Of a stretch of 64,000 nucleotides of DNA, positions 49,596-59,934 are shown piece after piece. The translations under genes and the position numbers were made by a program. This stretch comes from JAVBUY01 sp031552735 (GTDB taxonomy: Bacteria; Bacillota; Clostridia; Christensenellales; Aristaeellaceae): assembly GCA_031552735.1 (NCBI GenBank), contig JAVBMF010000033.1:1-64000 (forward strand), in the 5' to 3' direction. The notes beneath the pieces were generated by a model, which saw only the letters and a list, made by a program, of their open reading frames with translations, did no database searches and was not told the DNA's origin. How positions within the stretch are numbered: the first letter of the stretch is position 1; the number at the start of each line of letters is the position of its first letter.

Positions 49596-52500
49596 ATGAA
49601 GAAGACCAGCAAAACCATTGCCAGTGCGCTGCTATCCTTTGCCCTGCTGGTGCAGCCATTCAGCGGGCTATCGTTTAGCGATGGCTTTTCTGCGGCGCGC
49701 GCGGAAGACAGCGCCCCACAAGCCATGACCGTGGCGCAAGCAAAGGAAAACGCGCCCGCGAATTCCAGTGCCTCGCGTATCGCGGGTATCGTTTGGCATG
49801 ACGCGGACGGAAACGGCGTCATGGACGATGGCGAGGCAGTCGTTCCCGGTGTGGAACTGACGTTGCTGGCGCGCACCGCCGATCTGGCGTCCGCTGGGAT
49901 GCTGCCGACACCGCGTCCTGCGCCGGGTTCCTCCGATGCGGCAGACGGCCAAGTGTACTACTCGGATGAGATCAACGCCAGCGACTTGCTTTCGTTCCTC
50001 GGCGATGATGTGATGCCGGACGACGAGTACACGGCATTCATGCGTGTTTCTTCTAATGAATACGGCTGGTACGTATTTGAAGACGCCGCGCCCGGCAGCT
50101 ATGTGCTGATGGCGAATCTGGATAACGACCAGCGCCTGACGGTGATGCGTTCCGGCCAGTCGGTGTTCGATCCGGAAACCTGGCGCACCGTTCCCTTCAC
50201 CTTGGAATCGGCGGATGCCCAACTGGATGACATGCATCTGGGCATGGCGGATGACACGCAGGATGCCGACGATTCGACCGAGACACCGGAAGAGACCAGC
50301 GGTCTGGATTTGCCCGGCATCATCGCTTCCGGCCTCATGGGATCCGACATGATGGGCACCACGATGGTCGGCGGCCCCATGATTCAGATGATCGACGACT
50401 CGTTCCTGAGTGTGGAAGAGTACCTGGCCCTGCTGAACGATGAGCCGCAAACCTACGAATATATGCGCTCGCTTTTCGGCGCGGACACCGACCTGACCCA
50501 AGTCACGCTGGAGCAGGCGCAGGCAATTACCGTGTTCAACCCCACCGACGCGGGCGTCACCGATATGCAAACCACCACGTATCTTGCGCGCATGGACGGG
50601 CTGAAAACCATCAATCTGTCCAACCAGCCGCTCGACGGTGACCTGTCGTTTGACAGCAGCAACTTCCAGAGCGTCACCAGCCTGAACCTGTCCGGCTGTG
50701 GCGTCGGCATCAGCATCGCGTCCGGCGCGCTGCCCGATCTGACCGCGCTCCATGTGAACCAGACAAGCAGCGTCGCCTTTGAATCGGGCGCGCTGGCAGA
50801 GAACGCCTTCTCCACGCTGACCCTCAAAGACATTGGCGACCTGAGCTTCGGCGCGGGCTCGCTCAAGAAGGTCAGCCAGCTGAACGTCCAGGGCGACATC
50901 GGCGATCTGTCCATCGCCGCGGGCGCGCTGCCCAACATGGCGTATCTGAATATGAAGGATGCGACCATCTCCAGCCTGCGCATGGAGGATGGCACCAGCG
51001 CGACCGGCAGTGCCACCAGCGCCTGCTACTCGGTGAATCCCAACGGCGGCTTGACACTGGGCAAAATCGACAATTGGTACCTCGGCGCCTATGCGCTGCC
51101 CCGGTGCTATGCCCTGGATCTGTCAAAATTGGCGGCCACCAGCATCACTTTCGGCGATAACGCGCTGCCCGCGTGCACCACACTGACGCTAAGCAACCCT
51201 GCGCTGGAAACTGTCAGCTTTGGCAGTGATGCCTGCGGCTTGGTTACACGACTGGTCTTCAACAACACCAACAGTGCGTCGCTGCAAAGCCTGTCCTTTG
51301 GCGCGAACGCACTGAAAAGCCTCAACAACAACATCGATGCTACCAACGGTTTGAATTTGACTAACAACAAAAACTTGACCAGCATTTCGTTGGGCAATGG
51401 CGCGTTGAGTGGTCTGACCAAGCTGACCCTGAACAACACCGGTCTGACTGATCTGACCTTCCTGGGCGCGGGCGCCCTGCCCAGCCTGCTTGTGCTCAAC
51501 GCAGCCGGCCTGCCGGCCACCAGCATTACCGTGCCCGGCAACTGCTTGGCATCCATGTCCACGCTCAACCTGAACGACTGCGTGGACATGCAAAAGCTGA
51601 CCTTCGCGGATGACTCCGTCCCGTTGATGACCTCGCTGTCGCTGCTGCGCGATGCCGCTATGACCGAGATGACGGTCGGCAATCGCGCGATGAAGACCTA
51701 CGCCAACTTCAACCTTACACTGTCTCCCCCCAAAGTGCATACGCTGACCATCGGCGACGATTCGCTGAATATGGCGACCTCGTTCAACGTAGGCGCTTAC
51801 GTGCAGAACCTCACCGTCGGCAAGAACTCGCTGAATGCCTGCACCTCGATCGGCAGCATTAACGCGGTGAACTCCCCGCTGGAGAGCCTAACCGTCGGCT
51901 CCGGTTCGTTCTCGGCGATAGGCTATACCACGCTGAATCTGGCGCAGTGCAAGCGTCTGACTGGCGAGCATGTGTCCATCGCGCCCGATGCGTTCCCGAA
52001 TGTCAAGACGCTGACGCTCGACAACTCCAAAGTGGTCGATTTGTCCTTCCTGACCGACGGCGCGCTGGCTACCGTCACCACCTTGAACTGGAAGAACGTG
52101 GGCGCCGATACCCTGGCCGTTCCGGAAAACGTGCTGCCCAACCTGCTGACGCTGGATTTGAACGGCAACGCCCAGTTGACCGATCTTTCGATCGGCGCGG
52201 GCGCCGCGCCGCTTGGCAAAACGCTGACGCTGACCGGCTGCACCAGCCTGTCGCGCATCACCTGTGACAGCGGCGCGTTCGGCGCGCTGACCACGCTAAG
52301 CGCGCAGGCGCTGACCGGCGAGACCCTGACGGTCTCCGGCGCGGGCTTTGCCGCTGTGACCAATCTAACCGTCACCAACGGCACCAACCTGACCGCCATC
52401 ACGCTTGAGAACGGCGCGCTGCCCAAGCTGGGCGCCTTTACCGCCACCAACGCGACCAAAATCAACACCTTGGTGTTGGGTGACGGCGCGCTGGCCAATG

Positions 52501-55500
52501 CCACGGCGCTGAACCTGTCCGGTCTGCCCGCGCTGACCGACCTGCAAATCGGCAACGGCGCGCTGGCCTCGCTGAACACCCTGACGCTGACCAACACCAG
52601 CCTGACATCGCTGGAGATCAACGAAGGCGCGCTGTCCGAACTGCTGACGCTGACGCTGGGCACCAACGCGATAGGTTCCTCGAAGATCGCGTCGCTGACC
52701 ATCGGCAACAACGCGCTCAACAAGCTCACCACCCTCAATGTGCCCACCTTCGTTGGCAATCCGCTGAAGACCATTACCATCGGCGACAACGCACTGAACA
52801 GCTTGAACGGCATCGGCTTCTCGACCAGTGTCGGCGCGCCGCTGGAAACGCTGATCGTCGGCGCAAACGCGATGGGCAACGTCAAGACGCTGAACCTGAC
52901 CAACAATGCGCTGTCCACCTTCACCGCCGGTCAGGATTCTTTCGCCTCGCTGGCCGACCTGACCATCACCGGCACCCAGATGAAGGACATGAATTTCCTG
53001 GCCACCGATGGCATGAAGAACCTGAAAAGGCTGTATATGCGTACCCTGCCCGCCACCGAACTGGTCGTGCCAAAGGGTTCGCTGCAACTGTGCACCTATC
53101 TGGACATGCAGAAAAACTACGAGCTGGCCTCGCTGACCTTTGAGGACAACACCTGTCCGCTGTTAGCCGGCGGCGGCTTCCAGCTGTTTGACTGCAACAA
53201 GCTCGCCACGCTCATCGTCGGCGACAACTGCCTGAACAACTATGATTGCTGGCATCCCGCCGAGGGCTGGCTGCCGGTCAAGACCATGATCATCGGCAAC
53301 GGTTCGCTGAACGCCGCCAAGCGCTTTGGCTTTAGCGACGTGATGGAAGAAGTGCGGGTGGGCAACAACTCGTTCGGCAACATCACCACGCTGACCTTCC
53401 AGACCGGTGTCGGCGGCGGCATCAAGGTCATCCCGCCGCTGCGCAGCTTTATCGTCGGCGAGAACTCCTTCCGCGGCACCGCCAATCTCATGAACTTCTC
53501 CAACTACCCCACGCTGACCGAGTTCTCCATTGGCAAGGGCTCGTATGGCAACCTCAAGACGCTGTACTTGACCGGCAGCGGCATCACCGCGCTGGACTTC
53601 GACAAGGACTTGCTGCCCGGTCTGACGACGCTGATGCTGGGCAACACCACGGCGAACAGCTCCAGCGTGGAAAGCCTCACCATCGGCGAAGGCGCACTGC
53701 CCGACCTGGCCACGCTGACCTTCTGCACGAGCGCGGACTTCAGCAGCCCGCTGAAGACCTTCACCGCGGCTGACGGCACGCTGAGCAAGCTGGGCGCGCT
53801 CTCGCTGGCCAACAACCGCAACCTCGATACGCTGTCGATCGGCGCGAACGCGCTGCCCATCGCCACCGTCATGGACATGAGCAACGCGGCGGCGAACCAA
53901 GTCTCCTTTGGCCAGGGCAGCGCGCCCAAACTGACCAGCCTGAAGCTGAACAGCGCCGATATCGGCAAACTGTACTTCGGCCAAGACAGCCTGGTGGGCT
54001 ACGTCGGCACGACCACCGCCCCGATGCTGTTCAGTGCTGCCAGCCTGAAAGAATTTGAAGCCGAGGAAGGCGCGCTGAAGAATCTGACCACCCTCGCCAC
54101 TCTGCCGGGCAACAAGCTGACCAGCTTCATCACCCGTGGCAGCGCGCTGGAAAAGGTGCCGGTGCTGAACCTGGGCACCCAGCCTGACCTGACGCAACTG
54201 GACGCGAACCTCTTGGGCATGACCGCGCTGAAAGAGCTGTATCTGGACGGCACGGCCATCGCGAACCTCGACTTCCCGGACAGCTCGCTGCAAATCGCGA
54301 CCAAACTGGCGCTGCCCAACGCGACGCTGAAAACCCTGCGCTTTGGTGCCAATACGCTGCCGAAGTACGCGGGCGGAACGCTGCTGCTGAACAACGCGCC
54401 GGTTCTTGAATCGCTGACATTCGCGTCGAACAGCCTGCCGCTGATCACTGGCGTGGATGCCAGCGCCAATCCGCTGCTGACCGCCTTCACCGTAGAGGAC
54501 GGCGCGCTGGGCAGTGTGACCGCCCTGACGCTGGCTGACGACGCCGCGCTGGAAACCCTGAGCGCCGGTGTTGGCACGCTGCCGAACCTAACCAGTCTGG
54601 ACATCAGCCATTCCGGCATGCGTTCGCTGGACATCAGCGCAGGCAACTATGGCAAGCTGACCGATCTACGCGCTGACGATATGGACGCGTTCACTGCGGA
54701 CAACGGCGGTGTGTTCACCATCCAAAACGGCGAACTGCCCATGCTGCGCTCGCTGTGGATCAAGGGCCAGAAGGCCATGACCACGCTGGACGTTCAGGCG
54801 GGCACGGCAGGTAGCCCCACGCTGCCGAATCTGGTCGATTTGGGCGTGGCGCCGCTGAACGCCGCCTACAAGGCTGGCTACGAGGCCACCAGTCTGAGCG
54901 AGATCGCCTTCCATGGCTATACCATGCCGAAGGTCGAAACCATCGAGCTGCACAACACGCCCATCCGCAAGATCGTGCTGGAGGACAACTCCATGCCGAA
55001 TCTGAAGATGTTCTACCCCGCCGCGGGCACGGTGTTCACCGAAATCACCACAGGCACCAACGCCGCGCCGAATCTCTACCGCTTCCAGCCGGACAATGCC
55101 CAACTGGTCAGCCTGACCATCGGCGACGGCTCCGCCCTGAATCTGGGCAATGCCATTCCGGCCTCGCTGAGCGCGCTGGCTGGTGGCGACTATGCCTCGC
55201 TGGCCGGTCTGAACAAGAATACGTTCCAGTCGCTCAAACTGGGTGCGGGCGCACGCCCCGGCCAGTACCTTGCGCAGCTTGACCTGAGCAACTTCTCTGC
55301 GCTGCACACGCTGGAGCTGTCCGACGGCCTGACGCTGCCTGATACCGAAGCGATGATCATCACCGGCACGCAGTTGACGGCATTCCCGTCGCTGGACAAT
55401 GTGACCATGCCCAAACTCACGCGGCTGCACCTGTTCGATAACCCGCTGTCCGGCGCGTTCACGCAGGGCAACCTGCCCGCCTCGCTGGTGGAGCTGCGGC

Positions 55501-58500
55501 TGAACCACACCGACATCTCCTCGCTGGATCTGTCGGGCAGCGCTATGCCGAATCTGGAAGTGCTGACCGCCGACCACAGCCCGAACCTGACCGAAGTGAC
55601 CATCAACACGCCCGGCTCGTTCGGACGCCAGAAGATGGACCTGTTCAAGTTCTCCGACAGCCCGAACTTGGCCAGCATGCAGCTGGATCAGGACACCATC
55701 GACAACCTGATGGACGGCATGGCGGGCGACAGCCGCAGCGTCATCGAGCTGTACAATACCCGCTTGGGCTACGCCGATCTGCTGCCGCTGGTGCATCCGA
55801 AGAACAGCGGTTCCAATGTAACCATCACGCTGCCCAGCGATTTCCTGGACGCGCTGAACAAGGGCCAGGTGCCCGACAACACCGCGACCGACGCGCAGGT
55901 GGCCATGCTGTATTCTGGCGCCAGCTACAACAGCGGCTCCGGCGACGCACCGCTGGCCTCCAGCGTCCTGGTCGATAACCTCTACCCCGTCTACCGCATC
56001 CACCCGGACATTTACTTCGCCGGTACGGTCAACAACCAGCAGGGCCCGAACAACAGCATGGCGGGCACCTTTGAGGCGAACCAGGCCGAGGGCGGACTCG
56101 CCGCCTATCTGGACGCGCTGCCCGAGAGTCAGGCGCAGGGCCTGCGCACGCTGCTGGCCAGCGGCTTCCCCAACAAGACGTTGGGTTTAAGCGCCAATGA
56201 CGCCGCCTGCGCCACTGCCGAAGCCATTGCCGCGTTCCTCAATGAGAATCTGGCCGCCGACCGCCGTGTGACCAGCAACTTCAACTACGACAATGCGGAC
56301 GAGCCGCGCGTGGACGGCCTCAGTTATGCCGAGGCGCCCGATCCCCTGACCAACCCGGAAGGCTACAAGCTCTACACCGCTGTGCAGGAGCTGCTGGCGC
56401 AAGCGCGCCGTGCCGCCAAGGACCCTGTGGATCACACGCCTCCCGAGCTGACCGGCACGATCGAGGACGATCTGGATACGCCAGACCCCGCCCAGCCCAA
56501 TGTGGCCACGATGACAGTCCGTGTGTCGCAGAAGAACATCAACGGCCGCTATTTCATCGCTGACCACTCCAGCAACATCATCAAGATCGAGAAGCAGACG
56601 GCGGACGGCTGGGTCGAAATCCCCGCGCCGCTGAACTACCAAGGCGACGTGAACGACCTGCTGCTGCTCACCATTGACAACACCGACAAAACCGCGGCCA
56701 TTACGCTGGATCTCAAGGCCGTCAAGACCGTTGGACTGGGCGAGTACTACGACGTAACTGATGTGGACAACGGCGACTATCAGAACGACAAGTACAAGTC
56801 GGACTACATCGCGGTACGCGGTGTGGAAACCACTGAATTTGACACGCCCATGCTGCTGCGCGCCGCCGAGGCGATCGTGACCATCTCCTACAAGTGGGAA
56901 GGTCAAGCCAGCGCGATCAAGCCCGCCGACACCGTACACTTCGCCAACGCCAAGCCCGGCGACAAGGTCTATATCGGCACGTCGGATCCGTTCTCGGTAT
57001 CCGCCCCCGCCATCGCGGGCTTTGTCAGCCCGGAGGCCGACTGTGGCGAGTATCTGACCATCACCGGCGAGGGTGACAAGATCACCTTCTACTACAAGAA
57101 GCCGATCAGCATCTCCGGCGCGACTGCCGCAAAGACCTACAATGGTCAAGTGCAGACGCTGAACGGCATCGTCACTGACCTGGTCGGCGATACGCTGATC
57201 GGCCTGACCGGAACCGGCTCCGGCGAGAACGCGGGCGACTACGCCGTGACCGTCAGCGGCACGCCGGGTCTGGCCAGCGGGAAGGACTTTGACGCGCTGT
57301 ATCAGCCCACCATCACCGATGGCACGCTGACCATCACGGCGTCGCCGCTCACCATTGGCGCGTCCTCCGGCACGTTCGAGTACGACGCCACAGCGCACAC
57401 CGTCAACGGCTACCAGATCCTCGACGGCGTGCTGTGGACCGGCGACAGCCTGAGCGTCACGCTGGCGGATAACCAGCGCACCGACGCGGGCAGCAGCGAG
57501 CCCAGCATCCAGAGCTATACCATCACCAGCGGCGGCAACACGATCAATGACAACTACGCGGTGCAATACGCCGCCAAGGGCAATCTGACCGTGTCCGCGC
57601 GTCCGTTGGCCATCACGCCCGACACGAAATCCTTCCCGTACAACGGCCAGGAACACGCGGTCTCCTACACCGCCACCGGGCTGCTGCCGGGACACACCAT
57701 GCAGGTCACCCTAGCTGACGGCACCCGCACACTGGCCGGTACAAACGCCGTGCGCGTCGCGTCTGTGGGCGTATCCAATGGATCGAGTGTCACAGCCAAC
57801 TACGCCATTACCTCGGGGACCGGCGAAATCACCGTCCATCCGGCGGCCATCACCGTCAAGGCGGGCAGCCAGAGCTTCCTGTTCACCGGCGAACCGCAGG
57901 CCGTGACGACGTACGAAGTGTCCGGCGATCTGGCTTCGACTGATCTTGTGACCAGTGTGGAACTGCTCAACAGCACCCGCACTGAGGTTGGCAACCAGAG
58001 CATCGATGTCGGCGCGATCAAAGTGATGCGCGGTACGGAAGATGTGACCAGCTGCTACACCGTAACGCCCGTGGCTGGCAAGATTACCGTCGTCATGAGT
58101 GACGCCGAAATCATCATCACCGCAAAAGACGCAACCGCGCGCTACGATGGCCAGAACCACTGGGGCACCGAGTACACGGTGAGCGGCCTGAAACCCGGCG
58201 AAAAGGTGCAGAGCCTCAGCATCAGCGGTGAAGGCACCGATGTGGGCACCTATCCGCTGACCCCCAAAGGCGTGGTCATCGTGGATGCCCAGAACAAGGT
58301 GGTCAAGTCCTATGAGAAGATCACCTATGTGAACGGCAGCCTGACCATTACGCCGCGTCCCGCCACCATCGTAGTCAACAGCCAGAGCTTCCCCTACGAT
58401 GGCCGCGAGCATACCGTGAGCACCACCGCGACCGGTCTGGTGGACGGGCATACGGCCGCCGCCAACCTGACTGGCGCGACCCGGAAAGACCCCAACCGCT

Positions 58501-59900
58501 ATGACGTAACGTTTGATTCCGCCAAGCCTCCGGTCATTACGGAAGGCACCACGAATGTCACCAAGAACTACAGCCTGACGCTGACGCCGGGCACGATCAC
58601 CATCATTCCCAAGGGCAGCGTCGTGCGCGTGACCGCGAAGAACGTCAACGCACAGTATGACGGCACCAAGCACGGTCAGGGCGGCTATGATGTCACCGGC
58701 CTGCTGGACGGCGATCATATCGAGGGCGTAACCATTTCCGGCGAGAGCATGAACGCGGGCACCTATGCGCTCATCCCCTCCGGCGCGAAGATCATGGACG
58801 CGCATGGCAACGAAGTGACCTCCGGCTATCAGGGTGTCGAGTATGTGAACGGCAAACTGACCATCGCCAAGCGCTCGCTGAGCGTCAGCGTGGAGTCCAA
58901 GGCCTTCCCCTACGACGGTCAGCCGCATCGGCTGGAGTACACGGTTTCGGGCGATCTTTTGCAGGGTGATGTCGTCACCGGCGTCGTCTTGACCGGCAAC
59001 GCCATGACCATCGTCGGCGACAGCAATGTGCTCGTGGGCAGGGTGTCCATATCGCGTGGCACCGCGGACGTTTCGCACAACTATGACGTCACGAGGAAAA
59101 ATGGCGTCATTCAGATCACCACCCGCAACGACCTCGCCTACCGCATCGAATACTACTACGCGGGTGCGCTGGACAGCGCCGCAACCGTGCTGCGCACCGG
59201 CCAGACGTTGGGCGCCACCATCAGTGCCTATCCTGACAAGGCCAAGACCGGCTACAGCCTCAGCCGCGTGCAGTATGGCGCGGACTACAGCGCGCGTGCG
59301 CTGGTCGTGGGCCTGATTGAGGAAAGCAACATCATCCGCGTGTACTATGAACAGACCAATGGCGCAGGCTATACCGTGGAGCATCGTTACCAGAACGCCA
59401 AGGGCGACGGATATGATCTGGGCAGCACAGACACGGTGGGCGGCCTGAATGTCGGCGATGTGATCACGGAAGTCAACCAGCGCATTCTCGCCGCGACGCT
59501 GCCGGGCTTCGAATTTGAGCGCAGCGAGGGCCTGTCCCTCACGCTGGTCGCCGACAAGACGCAAAATGTGATCCGCGTGTACTACAAACGCGCACAAAAT
59601 ATTGCATATAGCGTCGAGTACTATTACAATGGTGAGCAGGATACGTCCGCCACTGCACGCTACAACGGCCACAGCTATGGCGAGGTGATCCGCAAGTACG
59701 CCGACAAGTGCATGCCCGGCTACCAGCTGCAAAGCGTAGAGACACTGCCGTTTACCCTCTCCATGCATAGCGAGCTGAATGTGATTCGCGTGTACTACGA
59801 CTTGGTCGGCGGCGGTGAACTGCCCCAGACCATCGTGGATACCTCCATCCCGTTGGGCGCTGGCGTGGGCAGCCTGAACGTTGGCGACAGTATCGAATAA
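49596..59900 (+). CDS. Giant secreted leucine-rich-repeat surface protein with MBG/YDG and MucBP repeats
   Basis: This 3,434-residue protein has a Sec signal peptide (KKTSKTIASALLSFALLVQP, probable cleavage after AARA near residue 35). An SdrD-B-like module follows (IAGIVWHDADGNGVMDDGE, ending with FEDAAPGSYVLMANL, to about 220). Leucine-rich repeats of roughly 23 residues (consensus GALPxLxxLxLxxxxLxxLxIG) occupy about 330-2030. An uncharacterised spacer spans 2030-2420, then comes a MucBP-like unit. Eight MBG/YDG repeats of about 80 residues follow (key motif YxGxxH, at 57.1-59.1 kb), then three MucBP repeats ending in NVIRVYY. No LPXTG-transmembrane-basic tail exists; the end is LNVGDSIE. 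Start 49596 follows GGAGA; an ATG six bases earlier is possible. It is probably an adhesin or matrix protein. Confidence 0.9.
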   Translation: MKKTSKTIASALLSFALLVQPFSGLSFSDGFSAARAEDSAPQAMTVAQAKENAPANSSASRIAGIVWHDADGNGVMDDGEAVVPGVELTLLARTADLASAGMLPTPRPAPGSSDAADGQVYYSDEINASDLLSFLGDDVMPDDEYTAFMRVSSNEYGWYVFEDAAPGSYVLMANLDNDQRLTVMRSGQSVFDPETWRTVPFTLESADAQLDDMHLGMADDTQDADDSTETPEETSGLDLPGIIASGLMGSDMMGTTMVGGPMIQMIDDSFLSVEEYLALLNDEPQTYEYMRSLFGADTDLTQVTLEQAQAITVFNPTDAGVTDMQTTTYLARMDGLKTINLSNQPLDGDLSFDSSNFQSVTSLNLSGCGVGISIASGALPDLTALHVNQTSSVAFESGALAENAFSTLTLKDIGDLSFGAGSLKKVSQLNVQGDIGDLSIAAGALPNMAYLNMKDATISSLRMEDGTSATGSATSACYSVNPNGGLTLGKIDNWYLGAYALPRCYALDLSKLAATSITFGDNALPACTTLTLSNPALETVSFGSDACGLVTRLVFNNTNSASLQSLSFGANALKSLNNNIDATNGLNLTNNKNLTSISLGNGALSGLTKLTLNNTGLTDLTFLGAGALPSLLVLNAAGLPATSITVPGNCLASMSTLNLNDCVDMQKLTFADDSVPLMTSLSLLRDAAMTEMTVGNRAMKTYANFNLTLSPPKVHTLTIGDDSLNMATSFNVGAYVQNLTVGKNSLNACTSIGSINAVNSPLESLTVGSGSFSAIGYTTLNLAQCKRLTGEHVSIAPDAFPNVKTLTLDNSKVVDLSFLTDGALATVTTLNWKNVGADTLAVPENVLPNLLTLDLNGNAQLTDLSIGAGAAPLGKTLTLTGCTSLSRITCDSGAFGALTTLSAQALTGETLTVSGAGFAAVTNLTVTNGTNLTAITLENGALPKLGAFTATNATKINTLVLGDGALANATALNLSGLPALTDLQIGNGALASLNTLTLTNTSLTSLEINEGALSELLTLTLGTNAIGSSKIASLTIGNNALNKLTTLNVPTFVGNPLKTITIGDNALNSLNGIGFSTSVGAPLETLIVGANAMGNVKTLNLTNNALSTFTAGQDSFASLADLTITGTQMKDMNFLATDGMKNLKRLYMRTLPATELVVPKGSLQLCTYLDMQKNYELASLTFEDNTCPLLAGGGFQLFDCNKLATLIVGDNCLNNYDCWHPAEGWLPVKTMIIGNGSLNAAKRFGFSDVMEEVRVGNNSFGNITTLTFQTGVGGGIKVIPPLRSFIVGENSFRGTANLMNFSNYPTLTEFSIGKGSYGNLKTLYLTGSGITALDFDKDLLPGLTTLMLGNTTANSSSVESLTIGEGALPDLATLTFCTSADFSSPLKTFTAADGTLSKLGALSLANNRNLDTLSIGANALPIATVMDMSNAAANQVSFGQGSAPKLTSLKLNSADIGKLYFGQDSLVGYVGTTTAPMLFSAASLKEFEAEEGALKNLTTLATLPGNKLTSFITRGSALEKVPVLNLGTQPDLTQLDANLLGMTALKELYLDGTAIANLDFPDSSLQIATKLALPNATLKTLRFGANTLPKYAGGTLLLNNAPVLESLTFASNSLPLITGVDASANPLLTAFTVEDGALGSVTALTLADDAALETLSAGVGTLPNLTSLDISHSGMRSLDISAGNYGKLTDLRADDMDAFTADNGGVFTIQNGELPMLRSLWIKGQKAMTTLDVQAGTAGSPTLPNLVDLGVAPLNAAYKAGYEATSLSEIAFHGYTMPKVETIELHNTPIRKIVLEDNSMPNLKMFYPAAGTVFTEITTGTNAAPNLYRFQPDNAQLVSLTIGDGSALNLGNAIPASLSALAGGDYASLAGLNKNTFQSLKLGAGARPGQYLAQLDLSNFSALHTLELSDGLTLPDTEAMIITGTQLTAFPSLDNVTMPKLTRLHLFDNPLSGAFTQGNLPASLVELRLNHTDISSLDLSGSAMPNLEVLTADHSPNLTEVTINTPGSFGRQKMDLFKFSDSPNLASMQLDQDTIDNLMDGMAGDSRSVIELYNTRLGYADLLPLVHPKNSGSNVTITLPSDFLDALNKGQVPDNTATDAQVAMLYSGASYNSGSGDAPLASSVLVDNLYPVYRIHPDIYFAGTVNNQQGPNNSMAGTFEANQAEGGLAAYLDALPESQAQGLRTLLASGFPNKTLGLSANDAACATAEAIAAFLNENLAADRRVTSNFNYDNADEPRVDGLSYAEAPDPLTNPEGYKLYTAVQELLAQARRAAKDPVDHTPPELTGTIEDDLDTPDPAQPNVATMTVRVSQKNINGRYFIADHSSNIIKIEKQTADGWVEIPAPLNYQGDVNDLLLLTIDNTDKTAAITLDLKAVKTVGLGEYYDVTDVDNGDYQNDKYKSDYIAVRGVETTEFDTPMLLRAAEAIVTISYKWEGQASAIKPADTVHFANAKPGDKVYIGTSDPFSVSAPAIAGFVSPEADCGEYLTITGEGDKITFYYKKPISISGATAAKTYNGQVQTLNGIVTDLVGDTLIGLTGTGSGENAGDYAVTVSGTPGLASGKDFDALYQPTITDGTLTITASPLTIGASSGTFEYDATAHTVNGYQILDGVLWTGDSLSVTLADNQRTDAGSSEPSIQSYTITSGGNTINDNYAVQYAAKGNLTVSARPLAITPDTKSFPYNGQEHAVSYTATGLLPGHTMQVTLADGTRTLAGTNAVRVASVGVSNGSSVTANYAITSGTGEITVHPAAITVKAGSQSFLFTGEPQAVTTYEVSGDLASTDLVTSVELLNSTRTEVGNQSIDVGAIKVMRGTEDVTSCYTVTPVAGKITVVMSDAEIIITAKDATARYDGQNHWGTEYTVSGLKPGEKVQSLSISGEGTDVGTYPLTPKGVVIVDAQNKVVKSYEKITYVNGSLTITPRPATIVVNSQSFPYDGREHTVSTTATGLVDGHTAAANLTGATRKDPNRYDVTFDSAKPPVITEGTTNVTKNYSLTLTPGTITIIPKGSVVRVTAKNVNAQYDGTKHGQGGYDVTGLLDGDHIEGVTISGESMNAGTYALIPSGAKIMDAHGNEVTSGYQGVEYVNGKLTIAKRSLSVSVESKAFPYDGQPHRLEYTVSGDLLQGDVVTGVVLTGNAMTIVGDSNVLVGRVSISRGTADVSHNYDVTRKNGVIQITTRNDLAYRIEYYYAGALDSAATVLRTGQTLGATISAYPDKAKTGYSLSRVQYGADYSARALVVGLIEESNIIRVYYEQTNGAGYTVEHRYQNAKGDGYDLGSTDTVGGLNVGDVITEVNQRILAATLPGFEFERSEGLSLTLVADKTQNVIRVYYKRAQNIAYSVEYYYNGEQDTSATARYNGHSYGEVIRKYADKCMPGYQLQSVETLPFTLSMHSELNVIRVYYDLVGGGELPQTIVDTSIPLGAGVGSLNVGDSIE

Positions 59901-59934
59901 ACCGCGAAAGCTTCCGACGTGAGAGGAGAACATC

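Noticed and set aside
56187..57695. Antisense open frame of 502 codons opposite the giant surface protein
   Set aside because: Same reasons; the sense strand encodes recognisable MBG/YDG and signal-bearing protein, so this is a coding shadow.
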